From Dermatophilaceae bacterium Sec6.4 (lineage in GTDB: Bacteria; Actinomycetota; Actinomycetes; Actinomycetales; Dermatophilaceae), in NCBI GenBank assembly GCA_039636865.1, contig CP144172.1, positions 434,001 to 498,000 on the forward strand: 64,000 bases of DNA. The letters are read 5' to 3'. Position numbers and translations under genes: made by a program. Shown piece by piece: positions 37,724-49,118 of this stretch; the stretch's first letter is position 1; the number at the start of each line of letters is the position of its first letter. A model generated the notes under the pieces. It saw only the letters and a list, made by a program, of their open reading frames with translations. It ran no database searches and was not told the origin of the DNA.

Positions 37724-37849
37724 TCAGGCGGTCGGCTTGTCGGCCGCCTGGGCCCACAGGTCCTTACCGGCCTGGTCCTGGTCACGCTTCTTCTTCACGA
37801 AGGCAACCACGGCAGCTACACCGGCCAGTACGACGATCTTCTTCAGCAT
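37724..37849 (-). CDS. DLW-39 family micro-protein
   Basis: A 41-residue protein. It starts MLKKIVVLAGVAAVVAFVKK, a short hydrophobic helix followed by a basic cluster, and ends with a polar tail containing GKDLWAQ, the DLW signature of the actinobacterial DLW-39 family found beside gyrA and tRNA-Ile. AGGAGGA lies just upstream of the ATG. The helix is long enough to sit in the membrane. Its function is not known. Confidence 0.88.
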   Translation of the reverse strand: MLKKIVVLAGVAAVVAFVKKKRDQDQAGKDLWAQAADKPTA

Positions 37850-37906
37850 CGGTCCTCCTGGACATGTGAAATTCGGGTGAGCCAGTCACCGTCGGACGAT
37901 GGCTGG

Positions 37907-37983
37907 TGGTGGGCCTAACAGGACTTGAACCTGTGGCCTCTTCCTTATCAGGGAAGCGCTCTAACCGACTGAGCTATAGGCCC
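37907..37983 (-). tRNA. tRNA-Ile (anticodon GAT)
   Basis: The reverse strand folds as a cloverleaf with GGGCCTA/TAGGCCC acceptor stem, anticodon loop CTGATAA (GAT), T-loop GGTTCAAGTCC and an encoded 3' CCA (37907-37909). Confidence 0.95.
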
Positions 37984-38097
37984 TTATCACCGCAACGCGC
38001 CCACCCGCGATTTCGCGAGACGAGCGCGTGCTGAGATTACCTCAACCTACGGCGGGCAGCCAAAACGTCGCAGCTACGGGGCCGCCCGACCGCAGGG

Positions 38098-38679
38098 TCA
38101 CTCGTCGGTCAGGGTCAGGTGCACGCCGCCGACCAGCGAGGAGCAGATGTTGTAGAGGAACGCGCCCAGCGTGGCGATGGCGGTCATCAGGAAAATGTCG
38201 ATCACCCCGATCACCACTGACAGGGACATCACCCGACCGAAGCCGATGTAGCTCATCAGATCGAAACTGGAGCCCTTGCGGTCCATTGAGCGCAGCAGGT
38301 CGTTCAAATTGGAGAAGACCCCCATCCCCGACAGCACAGTCCACAGCACGCCGACCATCACAACCAGCGCGATGGCAATCGCCACCGACAGCAGGAAGGA
38401 GATCTTGAATACCGACCATGGGTCCATCCGGGACAGCGACAATCGCACCCGACGCGGCGTGGCGCGCCCTGGACGAGCAGGCCTTGCCGTCCGCGCGGCA
38501 GCACCGGACGTCGGCCCATTGGGACGCACAGCAGTGGCAGAACTTCCGCTGGGACGCTGACCCCCGCTTGCGCCGGCGGATTTCGACGTCCTGGGTAGCT
38601 TCGCCGCCGGACTCTCGGCGACGGGACGTGCTTGGCCGGTTTCAGACCGCGTCGTGTCGTTGGGCGTATCAGTGCTCAC
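38098..38679 (-). CDS. DUF3566 transmembrane protein
   Basis: A 193-residue protein. The first 80 residues are Ala/Pro/Arg-rich and disordered. Two transmembrane helices follow (about 92-118 and 152-180) with the conserved [11 protein letters not shown] entrance, then a short C-terminal HLTLTDE. DUF3566 always sits directly after gyrA in Actinobacteria; the function is unknown. The GTG overlaps the gyrA stop by four bases. Confidence 0.9.
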   Translation of the reverse strand: MSTDTPNDTTRSETGQARPVAESPAAKLPRTSKSAGASGGQRPSGSSATAVRPNGPTSGAAARTARPARPGRATPRRVRLSLSRMDPWSVFKISFLLSVAIAIALVVMVGVLWTVLSGMGVFSNLNDLLRSMDRKGSSFDLMSYIGFGRVMSLSVVIGVIDIFLMTAIATLGAFLYNICSSLVGGVHLTLTDE

Positions 38680-41258
38680 TCAGGATCTCCAGACTCCTGC
38701 GGATCTGTAAACACAGTCCCGCCGGGCTCACTGCTTCCATGAGTCGACGCTACGGCATCATCGGCCAATTCTTCGACCTCAGCCTCCGCATTTCGGGCAA
38801 CTGCCACGATCGAGTCACCCTTACCGGGGGTCGCGAACTGCACACCCTGGGTGGATCGTCCGGTGCGCCGTACTTCACCGACCCGCGAGCGCACGATCTT
38901 GCCCTTCTCCATCACCACGAGCACTTCGTCGTTCTCGGTGGTGATCAACGCGCCGACCAGGTCGCCGCCGCGTTCGGAGATGTTGGCGACCTTCACCCCG
39001 AGCGTCGCGCGACCCTTGGTGGGGTAGTCCGAGGCGAGCGTCCGCTTGGCCAGGCCGTTCTCGAAGACCACGAATACGTCCAGCGTTTCGTCCTCGCCGT
39101 TCGGGACGACATTCATCGCGAGCAGCTCATCGCCGGTGCGGAACTTCATGCCGGTGACACCCGAGGTCCCGCGCCCCATCGGTCGCAGACTCTCATCGGT
39201 GGCGCGGAACCGCACCGCCTGGCCCTTGCGCGACACCAGCAGCACGTCGTCCTGCGCTGACGCCAGCCCGGCTGCCACCAACTCGTCTCCGTCCCGCAGG
39301 TTGACCGCGATCAGACCGCCGGAACGGGGCGAGTCGTACTCCGTGAGCCGGGTCTTCTTGACCAGGCCGCGCCGCGTGGCGAGCAGGAGATAGGGGTCGG
39401 TGGTGTAGTCGCGCAGCGCCAACACCTGGGCGATCTGCTCACCGGGTTGGAAGGCGAGCAGGTTCGCCACATGCTGGCCCTTCGCCTCCCGAGAGCTTTC
39501 CGGCAACTCGTACGCCTTGATGCGGTAGACCCGACCGGTGTTGGTGAAGAAGAGCAGCCAGTGGTGCGTGGAGGTGGTGAAGAAGTGCGAGACCACGTCA
39601 TCACCGCGCAACTGCGCACCGCGCACGCCCTTGCCACCGCGGTGCTGGGAGCGGTACTCCACCATCTTGACCCGCTTGGCGTAGCCGCCGCGGGTGACGG
39701 TGACGACCACGTCCTCCTCGGGAATCAGGTCCTCCATCGACATGTCGCCGTCGAAGGGCACGATCTGGGTACGCCGCTCGTCGCCGTACTTCTCGACCAG
39801 CTCGGTCAGCTCGGCGCTGACGATGTCGCGCTGCCGACCGGGCTTGGCCAGGATGTCCTGGAAGTCCTCGATCTGACGTTGCAGCTCGTCGTGGTCGTCG
39901 GTGATCTTCTGTCGCTCCAACGCCGCGAGACGCCGCAGCTGCAGGTCCAGGATCGCCTTCGCCTGCAGTTCATCGACGTCCAGCAACTCCATCAGGCCGC
40001 TGCGGGCCTCTTCGGCGGACGGGCTGCGCCGGATGAGCGCGATGACGTCGTCCAGCGCATCGAGCGCCTTCAGGTAGCCGCGCAGCAGGTGGATCTGCTC
40101 CTCGGCCTTGCGCAACCGGTATTCGGTGCGGCGACGGATGACCTCGACCTGGTGGTCCACCCAGTGCCGGATGAACGCGTTGACCGGCAGGGTGCGCGGC
40201 ACTCCGTCCACCAGCGCGAGCATGTTCGCGCCGAAGTTCTGCTGCAGCTGGGTGTGTTTGAAGAGGTTGTTCAGCACCACCTTCGCTACCGCGTCACGCT
40301 TCAGGACAACGACCAGGCGCTGGCCGGTACGCCCTGAGCTCTCGTCGCGCAGGTCAGCGATGCCGGCGATCTTGCCGTCCTTGACCTGGCTGGCGATCTT
40401 CTCAGCGAGCGCGTCGCGGTTGACCTGGTACGGCAGTTCGGTCACGACCAGGCACTGACGACCCTGGATCTCCTCCACCTCCACGACAGCGCGCATAGCG
40501 ATCGACCCGCGACCGGTGCGGTAGGCGTCCTCGATGCCGCGGTGGCCCAGGATCAGACCGCCGGTCGGGAAGTCGGGGCCGGTGATGCGTTGCAAGCACT
40601 CCGCCAGCAACTCCTCGCGGGTCGCGTCGGGGTGCTCCAGCAGCCAGAGTGCAGCGGAGGAGACCTCACGCAGGTTGTGCGGTGGGATCTGCGTCGCCAT
40701 CCCGACTGCGATACCGGCCGATCCGTTGACCAGCAGGTTCGGGAAACGCGCGGGCAGCACGACCGGCTGCATCGTCTTACCGTCGTAGTTCGGCTCGAAG
40801 TCGACGGTGTCCTCATGGATGTCGCGTACGAGCTCCATCGACAGCGGGGTCATGCGGCACTCGGTGTACCGCGGCGCGGCAGCGCCGTCGTTCCCCGGCG
40901 AGCCGAAGTTGCCCTGGCCGTCGACCAGTGGGTAACGCATCGACCACGGCTGCACCAGGCGCACCATGGCGTCGTAGATAGCGGTGTCGCCATGCGGGTG
41001 GTACTGACCCATCACGTCACCGACGACGCGGCTGCACTTGTTGTAGCCGCGGTCGGGCCGGTAACCACCGTCGTACATCGCGTAGACGATGCGGCGGTGC
41101 ACCGGCTTCAACCCGTCCCGCACGTCGGGCAGCGCGCGGCTGACGATCACGCTCATCGCGTACTCGATGTAGCTGCGCTGCATCTCCGCGTTGAGATCGA
41201 TCGGTTCGATACCGATATGGCCCTCGGGGCCATCCGGTGGCAACGTCACGTCAGACAT
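38676..41258 (-). CDS. gyrA: DNA gyrase subunit A
   Basis: An 860-residue type II topoisomerase cleavage subunit that introduces negative supercoils with GyrB. The catalytic tyrosine is Y131 (PRYTECRM). The quinolone-resistance region reads [11 protein letters not shown], with T92 and A93 where M. tuberculosis has Ala-Ser. The C-terminal beta-pinwheel has the GyrA-box segment [10 protein letters not shown]. The acidic tail ends in a Glu/Ser-rich stretch. It follows gyrB by 109 bp, a gap that contains a perfect hairpin. Confidence 0.97.
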   Translation of the reverse strand: MSDVTLPPDGPEGHIGIEPIDLNAEMQRSYIEYAMSVIVSRALPDVRDGLKPVHRRIVYAMYDGGYRPDRGYNKCSRVVGDVMGQYHPHGDTAIYDAMVRLVQPWSMRYPLVDGQGNFGSPGNDGAAAPRYTECRMTPLSMELVRDIHEDTVDFEPNYDGKTMQPVVLPARFPNLLVNGSAGIAVGMATQIPPHNLREVSSAALWLLEHPDATREELLAECLQRITGPDFPTGGLILGHRGIEDAYRTGRGSIAMRAVVEVEEIQGRQCLVVTELPYQVNRDALAEKIASQVKDGKIAGIADLRDESSGRTGQRLVVVLKRDAVAKVVLNNLFKHTQLQQNFGANMLALVDGVPRTLPVNAFIRHWVDHQVEVIRRRTEYRLRKAEEQIHLLRGYLKALDALDDVIALIRRSPSAEEARSGLMELLDVDELQAKAILDLQLRRLAALERQKITDDHDELQRQIEDFQDILAKPGRQRDIVSAELTELVEKYGDERRTQIVPFDGDMSMEDLIPEEDVVVTVTRGGYAKRVKMVEYRSQHRGGKGVRGAQLRGDDVVSHFFTTSTHHWLLFFTNTGRVYRIKAYELPESSREAKGQHVANLLAFQPGEQIAQVLALRDYTTDPYLLLATRRGLVKKTRLTEYDSPRSGGLIAVNLRDGDELVAAGLASAQDDVLLVSRKGQAVRFRATDESLRPMGRGTSGVTGMKFRTGDELLAMNVVPNGEDETLDVFVVFENGLAKRTLASDYPTKGRATLGVKVANISERGGDLVGALITTENDEVLVVMEKGKIVRSRVGEVRRTGRSTQGVQFATPGKGDSIVAVARNAEAEVEELADDAVASTHGSSEPGGTVFTDPQESGDPE

Positions 41259-41304
41259 GAATTCCCTTGATTCTCAGTGGTTCGTTCTACGTCAGTGGCT
41301 GACT

Positions 41305-41354
41305 CGGTTGTCCGCGTTTTCGTGCGTACGGGTGCACGAAAACGCGGACAACCG
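41305..41354. repeat. Perfect 21-bp inverted repeat between gyrB and gyrA
   Basis: Left arm 41305-41325 and right arm 41334-41354 are exact reverse complements with an 8-nt loop (gtacgggt). In the gyrB-gyrA transcript it would form a very stable hairpin between the two cistrons. There is no T run after it, so a simple intrinsic terminator is doubtful; an attenuator, an RNA-processing stem or a REP-like element are alternatives. Confidence 0.85.
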
Positions 41355-41367
41355 GATGGAAAGTGAC

Positions 41368-43602
<2,235 letters not shown>

Positions 43603-43739
43603 TTAGTCTACCCTCCGCGGGGCCCGGATGACGCCCTCCACAGCTATTAAAACGGCATTTGCGGACACATTCGTCCAGCAGATGACCACCCGTACAGCTC
43701 AGGGTGGCTGAAGCCGTGCTGACGCCGTTGGGCGTACGT

Positions 43740-44420
43740 CTACTTCCGCATCACATAGATGTAGGTCGGCGTCGAGCCGTTGGCTCCCGGGAGGGAACAT
43801 TCGAGGTAGGCCGCGACCGTGCAGCGCACGTCGTAGCTCTTCTTGGTCGCGGCGCTCACGACCGTTATCTGGAATGCGTCGCCCGTGGCGTTACCGGCCT
43901 GCTGGGCCGCCTTGGTGGCCACATCCGCCACGAAGGGACACGTCGTACCCGAGCCCGTGACCTTGTAACCGGTGTCGGTGCCCGCGCACTGGACAAAACC
44001 CGGTGGCGGGGCGGTGGCGGGTGGCGGGGCGGACGCCGAACTACTCGAGGAGGACGGACTGGATGGCGTGCTCGACGATGAACCAGACGACGTGCTCGGG
44101 GCTGGATCGGTACTGGCGGAAACAGTCGTCACCGGCTGACTGGCGGCAGTATTGGGCTTGGTTCGCTGCCCGCGCAACAACATGAAACTGACGACCGCGA
44201 TCGCCAGGACCGATGCCGCGATGATGACCCAGGGCAATAGCAAGCCGGCTCGCCGCGGTGGAGGAGGCGAGCCGACATATCCCATGCTCGCCCCGTCAGT
44301 GGCCGCCGCGCGGGGCTCAGGCGCCGCTTGGCGCGCTCGCGATCCGCCGTCGGCGGGAAAGAGTTCGTCGAAGGTGTCGTCGCCGAGAGCTGGTTTACGT
44401 CGATCGTCGTTGTCTGGCAC
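43740..44420 (-). CDS. Membrane-anchored protein with four-cysteine extracellular domain
   Basis: A 226-residue protein. An acidic cytoplasmic N-terminus with DDTFDELFPADGG leads to a transmembrane helix at 58-82, a Ser/Pro/Thr linker of about 50 residues, and an extracellular domain of about 85 residues with cysteines at 145, 161, 200 and 208. The TTCPFVADV and YDVRCTV segments resemble a secreted actinobacterial domain seen in other membrane proteins of unknown function. The two cysteine pairs suggest disulfides. The GTG start has only a weak ribosome site. Function not recognised. Confidence 0.75.
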   Translation of the reverse strand: MPDNDDRRKPALGDDTFDELFPADGGSRARQAAPEPRAAATDGASMGYVGSPPPPRRAGLLLPWVIIAASVLAIAVVSFMLLRGQRTKPNTAASQPVTTVSASTDPAPSTSSGSSSSTPSSPSSSSSSASAPPPATAPPPGFVQCAGTDTGYKVTGSGTTCPFVADVATKAAQQAGNATGDAFQITVVSAATKKSYDVRCTVAAYLECSLPGANGSTPTYIYVMRK

Positions 44421-44486
44421 GGTGCAAACAATCCTGCCGTCGCGTACGGGTGGCTCTACAAGGTAAACGGATCACACCGGACCAGG

Positions 44487-45059
44487 TCAACCGTAGGTAT
44501 CGCGCGGGCCGCGTCCCGGCGCCCGGCGGAATCCATGCGACCACGACGGTGCACCCGGTCCGGTAACCCGTAGTTCCAGGACGACGTCAGCACCGACGAG
44601 CTGCTCCATCCTGCCCAACATGGTGGATGACAACAGTCGCAACTGGGTAGCCCAGGCAGTCGAATCGGCCTTGACCGTCAGGACCCCGTCGGCGTAGGTC
44701 ACCGGTTCACTGTGCGCGGCGACCTCCGGCCCGACGATCTCGCGCCAGCGCCCCATCACGGTGCCTGCTGCAACATCCAGCTGCCACCCGCGCTCGGCGA
44801 GCAACCGGTCGAACTGGGCGCCGAGAAGCCCGGGATCCCTGCCGCCGTCCCGGAAATGACCGCGACCGATGTCGCCGGCCTTGGGTCGTCGTTTCGGCAG
44901 CGGTGCACCTGGCCGGAAGCCTTGTTGAGCTGCTCCGGCGCGCGCTCGCGCCAGGGCGTCGCGCGCGGCGTCGATCCGATCGATCGGGTCTGCTGACCAG
45001 CCCTCGGTGTTCTCCTGCCCACCCTCGGGCGGAAGGTCGCCCGTTGCGTCTTCGGTCAT
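44487..45059 (-). CDS. dciA: DciA family protein (DUF721)
   Basis: A 190-residue protein of the DUF721/DciA family, the ancestral loader or operator of the replicative helicase DnaB. The KH-like core (about 80-165) has LLAERGWQLDVAAGTVMGRW, IVGPEVAAHSEP and ADSTAWATQLRLLSS. The N-terminal 75 residues are a disordered extension with an Ala/Arg-rich helix. The ATG overlaps the recF stop by four bases, placing it in the dnaN-gnd-recF-dciA run. Confidence 0.9.
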   Translation of the reverse strand: MTEDATGDLPPEGGQENTEGWSADPIDRIDAARDALARARAGAAQQGFRPGAPLPKRRPKAGDIGRGHFRDGGRDPGLLGAQFDRLLAERGWQLDVAAGTVMGRWREIVGPEVAAHSEPVTYADGVLTVKADSTAWATQLRLLSSTMLGRMEQLVGADVVLELRVTGPGAPSWSHGFRRAPGRGPRDTYG

Positions 45060-46240
45060 GATGTAGCGACTTTCCCTTCCGGTATCACGACGGCTCCGCG
45101 AGTGACCTCGTACACCCTGCCCGCGAGTCGGCCCGGTACGTCATCGCGCACTGCCGCCGTGATCAGAACCTGTTCGCAGTCCTCGATCAGCGCCGCCAAC
45201 CGTGACCTGCGACCCGCGTCGAGTTCGGCGAAGACGTCGTCCAGCACCAGCACCGGATCCGTCGCCACATCGGCGCGCAGCAGCTGAAAGGCCGCCAGCC
45301 GCAGCGCCAGAGCGAACGACCAGGACTCGCCGTGGCTGGCATACCCTTTCGCGGGCAGTTCACCCAGCATCAGGCTGAGGTCATCTCGATGTGGCCCCAC
45401 CAGGGTGATTCCACGTTCTCGTTCCCTGGACCGCAGCTGCGCGAAACCGGCGTACATCGCCGCAGTGATCTGATCGACGTCAGGCACCTGCGCAGTGCAA
45501 TTCGCATCGACAGCTATTCCCTCCAGCGCCGACTCGTAGCCGATGCGTGCACCGGACACGCTGTCGCTGACCTGGTCATAAGCCTGCTGCACGTAGGGGG
45601 CCAGATCACCCAACAACCGCAGCCTCGCGTACACCAGGTTGGCGCCAGTTGCAGCGAGGTGGGTGTCCCACACCGGTAGTGAGTCAGCGACAGCCGCATC
45701 GGCGGCTGCAGATCCGCCGGCCCGCCCGGACTTCATCCCGGACTTCAGCAGCGCATTGCGCTGCTTGAGGATCTTGTCGTAGTCCGCTCGAGCCGCCGAC
45801 CAACGAGGTTGCCGCGCCACCAGCAGATCATCCAGGAAGCGTCGACGCCCCGCAGGATCACCTTTGACGAGGGCGAGATCCTCCGGCGCGAAGAGCACCG
45901 TACGCAGGCTGCCCAGAACATCCCTGGGTCGCACCGGCGAACCCCTCCCGAGACGTGCCCGGTTGGCGCGACTGGGGTTGATCTCCAGCTCGATGCCCTG
46001 ATCGCGACCATCGCGCACGACGATCGCGCGGATGACCGCCTGCTCGGTGCCGGCCCGCACCAGCGGGTGATCGGTCGCGACGCGGTGCGACCCAAGACTC
46101 GCCAGATAACCCACGGCCTCGACAAGGTTCGTCTTGCCTTGCCCATTACGTCCGACCAGAGTGGTGATGCCCGGCTCGAAATCGAGCTCGACCTGCTCGT
46201 ACGACCGGAAGTCGCTCAAGGTCAGCCGCCGCAGGTACAC
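45056..46240 (-). CDS. recF: DNA replication/repair protein RecF
   Basis: A 394-residue SMC-like ATPase that loads RecA at gaps via RecOR. Walker A is VGRNGQGKTNLVEAV, the signature region is in LRLAAFQLLRAD, and Walker B is VLVLDDVFAELD. It starts at a GTG (46240) directly at the conserved MYLRRLTLSDFRSY. It lies between gnd and dciA. Confidence 0.94.
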   Translation of the reverse strand: MYLRRLTLSDFRSYEQVELDFEPGITTLVGRNGQGKTNLVEAVGYLASLGSHRVATDHPLVRAGTEQAVIRAIVVRDGRDQGIELEINPSRANRARLGRGSPVRPRDVLGSLRTVLFAPEDLALVKGDPAGRRRFLDDLLVARQPRWSAARADYDKILKQRNALLKSGMKSGRAGGSAAADAAVADSLPVWDTHLAATGANLVYARLRLLGDLAPYVQQAYDQVSDSVSGARIGYESALEGIAVDANCTAQVPDVDQITAAMYAGFAQLRSRERERGITLVGPHRDDLSLMLGELPAKGYASHGESWSFALALRLAAFQLLRADVATDPVLVLDDVFAELDAGRRSRLAALIEDCEQVLITAAVRDDVPGRLAGRVYEVTRGAVVIPEGKVATS

Positions 46241-46277
46241 CAGGGAAGTCTAGGGAGCACCGAAGCCGTCTGAACCC

Positions 46278-47186
46278 TCAGTGGTCGGTGACAATGCCCT
46301 TCTCGCCCTTTTTGGTGACGGCGTGACCGCCGAACTCATTACGCATCGCCGCGACTGCTCGCATGGCGGGGGAGTCATCCTGACGCGACACGAAACGCGC
46401 GAAGAGCGACGCTGAGATGACTGGCATCGCCACGCCGTACTCGACCGCTTCCTGCACAGTCCAACGGCCCTCACCGGAGTCGTTGACGAAACCGGAGATG
46501 TCGTCGAACCCCGGGTCCTTTTCCAGCGCACTGGCCATCAGTTCCTGCAGCCAGGAACGCACGACGGTGCCGCGGGTCCACGCCTTGAATGCGGCGGGGA
46601 CGTCGGTCACGATCTCTTTGGCGGCCAGCAGCTCGTAACCCTCGGCGTAGGCCTGCATCATTCCGTACTCGATGCCGTTGTGGACCATCTTGACGTAGTG
46701 ACCAGAGCCGACATCGCCGGCGTGCACCCAGCCCTCGTCGCGCGGTCCCTCGGGTCGTAGCGCGTCGAAGATCGGCAGGACGCGCTCGATGTCCTCGTCG
46801 CTGCCCCCGCACATCAGGCCGTACCCCTCTTCTTTGCCCCACACCCCACCGGAGACGCCGCAGTCCACAAAGGCGATTCCCTTCTCATGCAGCTCTGCCG
46901 CATGCCGCTGGTCGTCGGTGAACTTGCTGTTGCCGCCATCCACGATCAGGTCACCCTCGGCGAGCAGCTCGGACAGATCGTTGATCACTGCATCGGTGAC
47001 CCGGCCGGCCGGCACCATGACCCAGACGGCTCGCGGAGCGTCAAGTTTGGCGACCAGGTCTGCCAGATCCTTGGTGTCGCTGACCTTCTGGTCGGTGTCG
47101 TAGCCAACAACCTCATGGCCGGCAGCGTGCATCCTGTCGCGCATGTTGCCGCCCATTTTGCCCAGCCCGATCAAACCAATCTGCAT
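46278..47186 (-). CDS. gnd: 6-phosphogluconate dehydrogenase, short (NAD-type) form
   Basis: A 302-residue decarboxylating dehydrogenase of the pentose phosphate pathway: 6-phosphogluconate to ribulose 5-phosphate and CO2. It shows GLGKMGGNM (Rossmann), GGNSKFTDD, CGVSGGVWGKEEGYGLMCGG and KMVHNGIEYGMMQ. The length fits the short class with one C-terminal domain, usually NAD-linked. GAGGAG lies before the ATG. The position between dnaN and recF is conserved in many actinomycetes. Confidence 0.93.
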   Translation of the reverse strand: MQIGLIGLGKMGGNMRDRMHAAGHEVVGYDTDQKVSDTKDLADLVAKLDAPRAVWVMVPAGRVTDAVINDLSELLAEGDLIVDGGNSKFTDDQRHAAELHEKGIAFVDCGVSGGVWGKEEGYGLMCGGSDEDIERVLPIFDALRPEGPRDEGWVHAGDVGSGHYVKMVHNGIEYGMMQAYAEGYELLAAKEIVTDVPAAFKAWTRGTVVRSWLQELMASALEKDPGFDDISGFVNDSGEGRWTVQEAVEYGVAMPVISASLFARFVSRQDDSPAMRAVAAMRNEFGGHAVTKKGEKGIVTDH

Positions 47187-47373
47187 GCGAACTCCTCAAA
47201 CATCGTGACGTTAGCGGGTGCTTCAGGCACCCGCAGATTCTTCTCCCGACGCTACTCCCGTGCGCAGCTGCGCTGTACATCACTCAGTTCGCTGCACTTT
47301 CGTTCGCTACCTTCGATCGACTTCGCTGCGGGCGCACCTCGCTGCGCTCAGCACACCCTGCGCGCCGTCTCTC

Positions 47374-48504
47374 TCAGTTCGCGAAGCGAACGGGCATCAG
47401 GACGTAGCGGTAACTTTCGTCCGCGTCGCTGTCCTCCTGCGCCTGCCCTGACAACACTGCGGGCCGACTCGGCTGGGTGAAAGACAGGCGTGCGTAAGGC
47501 GTACCGATGGCTCCCAGTCCGTCCAACAGGAACTGCGGATTGAACGCGATTTCCAGCTCCGGTCCGGTCAGGTTGCACTCCACAGCCTCACTGGCCTGGG
47601 CGTCGTCGCCCTGACCGGCCTCGATACCTACCTGACCCTCGCTGAACCGCAGCCGGACGGCGGCGTTGCGCTCGGCAACCAGCGCTACCCGCTTGACGGC
47701 CTCGGCCAGGGTCGCTGTCGACAACACCGCGACCGAATCGACGCTGGTCGGGAAGATCGCCGTCACCTTCGGGTACTCCCCGTCCAGTAGCCGACTCGTA
47801 CTGCGACGCCGGCCCGCCTCAAAACCTACGAGTCCCTCACCACCGGCAGCGTGACCCAGCGCGATATCGACGGTTCCGGACGCTCCCAAGGCCTTCGCGG
47901 TGTCGGACAACGTGCGGGCCGGGATGAGAGCGACATGTGCTGCATCGGAGGTCGCCGGGTTCCAGGTCAGTTCCCGCAAAGCGAGGCGGTAGCGGTCAGT
48001 GGCCAGCAGGCTGAGCTTGTCGCCGTCGATCTCCATCCGCACACCGGTCAGGATCGGCAGGGTGTCGCCCTTGTCCGCAGCGATAGCAACCTGGGCAACG
48101 GCCTGGGTGAACACATCACCCTGCACCGAACCGCTGGGTTCGGGGGAGATCGGCAGGGTGGGGTAGTCAGCTGTCGGCATCTGCTGCAGAGCGAACCTGC
48201 TGGATCCACACGTCACCGTCAGTTTGGTGCCGTCAAGTGCGAGGTTGACCGGCTTGGAGGGCAACGAACGGGAGATCTCCGACAACAACCGACCCATTAC
48301 CAGCGTCTTGCCCGGTTCTTCCACCTGTGCCGCGATGGTGATACGCGCCGATACCTCGTAATCGAAGGCGCTCAAGGTCAGCGAGTCTTCCGAGGCTTCG
48401 AGCAGCACACCGGCCAACACCGGTACCGGCGGACGGGTGGACAGGCCACGGACCGCCCAGGTCACAGCTTCGGCAAGCACATCGCGTTCGACCTGGAGTT
48501 TCAC
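47374..48504 (-). CDS. dnaN: DNA polymerase III sliding clamp (beta)
   Basis: A 376-residue clamp made of three similar domains. It starts MKLQVERDVLAEAVTWAV and ends in MPVRFAN. The GTG at 48504 gives the normal family length; the frame is open for 27 more codons upstream into the origin but without similarity. Its 3' codons contain a short palindrome (47377-47391). It is the first gene left of oriC, in the standard dnaA-oriC-dnaN order. Confidence 0.95.
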   Translation of the reverse strand: MKLQVERDVLAEAVTWAVRGLSTRPPVPVLAGVLLEASEDSLTLSAFDYEVSARITIAAQVEEPGKTLVMGRLLSEISRSLPSKPVNLALDGTKLTVTCGSSRFALQQMPTADYPTLPISPEPSGSVQGDVFTQAVAQVAIAADKGDTLPILTGVRMEIDGDKLSLLATDRYRLALRELTWNPATSDAAHVALIPARTLSDTAKALGASGTVDIALGHAAGGEGLVGFEAGRRRSTSRLLDGEYPKVTAIFPTSVDSVAVLSTATLAEAVKRVALVAERNAAVRLRFSEGQVGIEAGQGDDAQASEAVECNLTGPELEIAFNPQFLLDGLGAIGTPYARLSFTQPSRPAVLSGQAQEDSDADESYRYVLMPVRFAN

Positions 48505-49118
48505 GACACGGACCGTCCTTGATGGCGATTTGTGATGGGTGGTTGATTGTGAGGGAGAGCAACTGCCCGTTCTAATGCTCGACAAGTCTGTCGTGCTGGG
48601 CGCAGAACGACCCTAGTCGGCGACGGCGCGACCGCCAACCACTTCGAAAGTTGTCGTTCTCCCCAGGCTGTCGGGGCTGACCTGAATTCTAGGAGACGTT
48701 CGTAGTAGTAGTAGGGGCTGTGGATTCTGTGGACAACTGACCCGATCGCCCGGATCGGCGGCCTCTCGCGCGGGATCCGGATGTGGACCAGTTGTGGTCA
48801 ACGGCTGGGGACCGATTGCTCCACCGGTGGACAAACTAATCGTCCCCACAGGTTGTGCACCGGCGAGGGTGCCGCAACAGCCGGTTGTCCACCGTTTCGG
48901 TGGATCTGTGCACAGCTCGGTGGATAGTTTTTCGCGCCGGACCTGATCGCAGCAGGGAATCTTCGAACGTAGTTACCCACAGACTTGTCCACCGATTGTG
49001 GATAACTACTCGGCAGGAAGATGCCCAAATGTCCGCTGAGCGCGTTGAGTCGACGGATTCAGGGTTCTGGACGGCCGGTTATCCCCAGAATCTGTGGACA
49101 ACCATGTGGATAACCGAC
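48505..49118. other. Chromosomal replication origin oriC
   Basis: The 614-bp dnaN-dnaA intergenic region. DnaA boxes that match TT(A/G)TCCACA exactly: 48728-48736, 48997-49005, 49093-49101 and 49105-49113. Near matches: 48826-48834, 48885-48893, 48985-48993, 48973-48981 and 49079-49087. An unwinding element with TAG triplets lies at 48703-48714 on the dnaN side. No credible gene is present. The promoter of dnaN should lie within the left 100 bp. Confidence 0.95.
48703..48736. promoter_or_regulatory. DnaA-trio origin unwinding element
   Basis: Four consecutive TAG triplets (48703-48714), then GGG, a DnaA-box-like TGTGGATTC (48719-48727) and a perfect box TGTGGACAA (48728-48736). Read on the minus strand this is box, GC-rich spacer, then trio, the order of the bacterial basal unwinding system in which DnaA binds single-stranded trios to open the duplex. 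Confidence 0.7.

Noticed and set aside
39447-40337. Long open frame on the plus strand across gyrA
   Set aside because: It is an antisense shadow of gyrA produced by high GC at third positions; its product has no recognisable motif and gyrA covers it fully.
47377-47391. Palindrome GTTCGCGAAGCGAAC as a dnaN operator or terminator
   Set aside because: It lies within the last dnaN codons, is short, and is not followed by a T run; chance in GC-rich coding sequence is likely.
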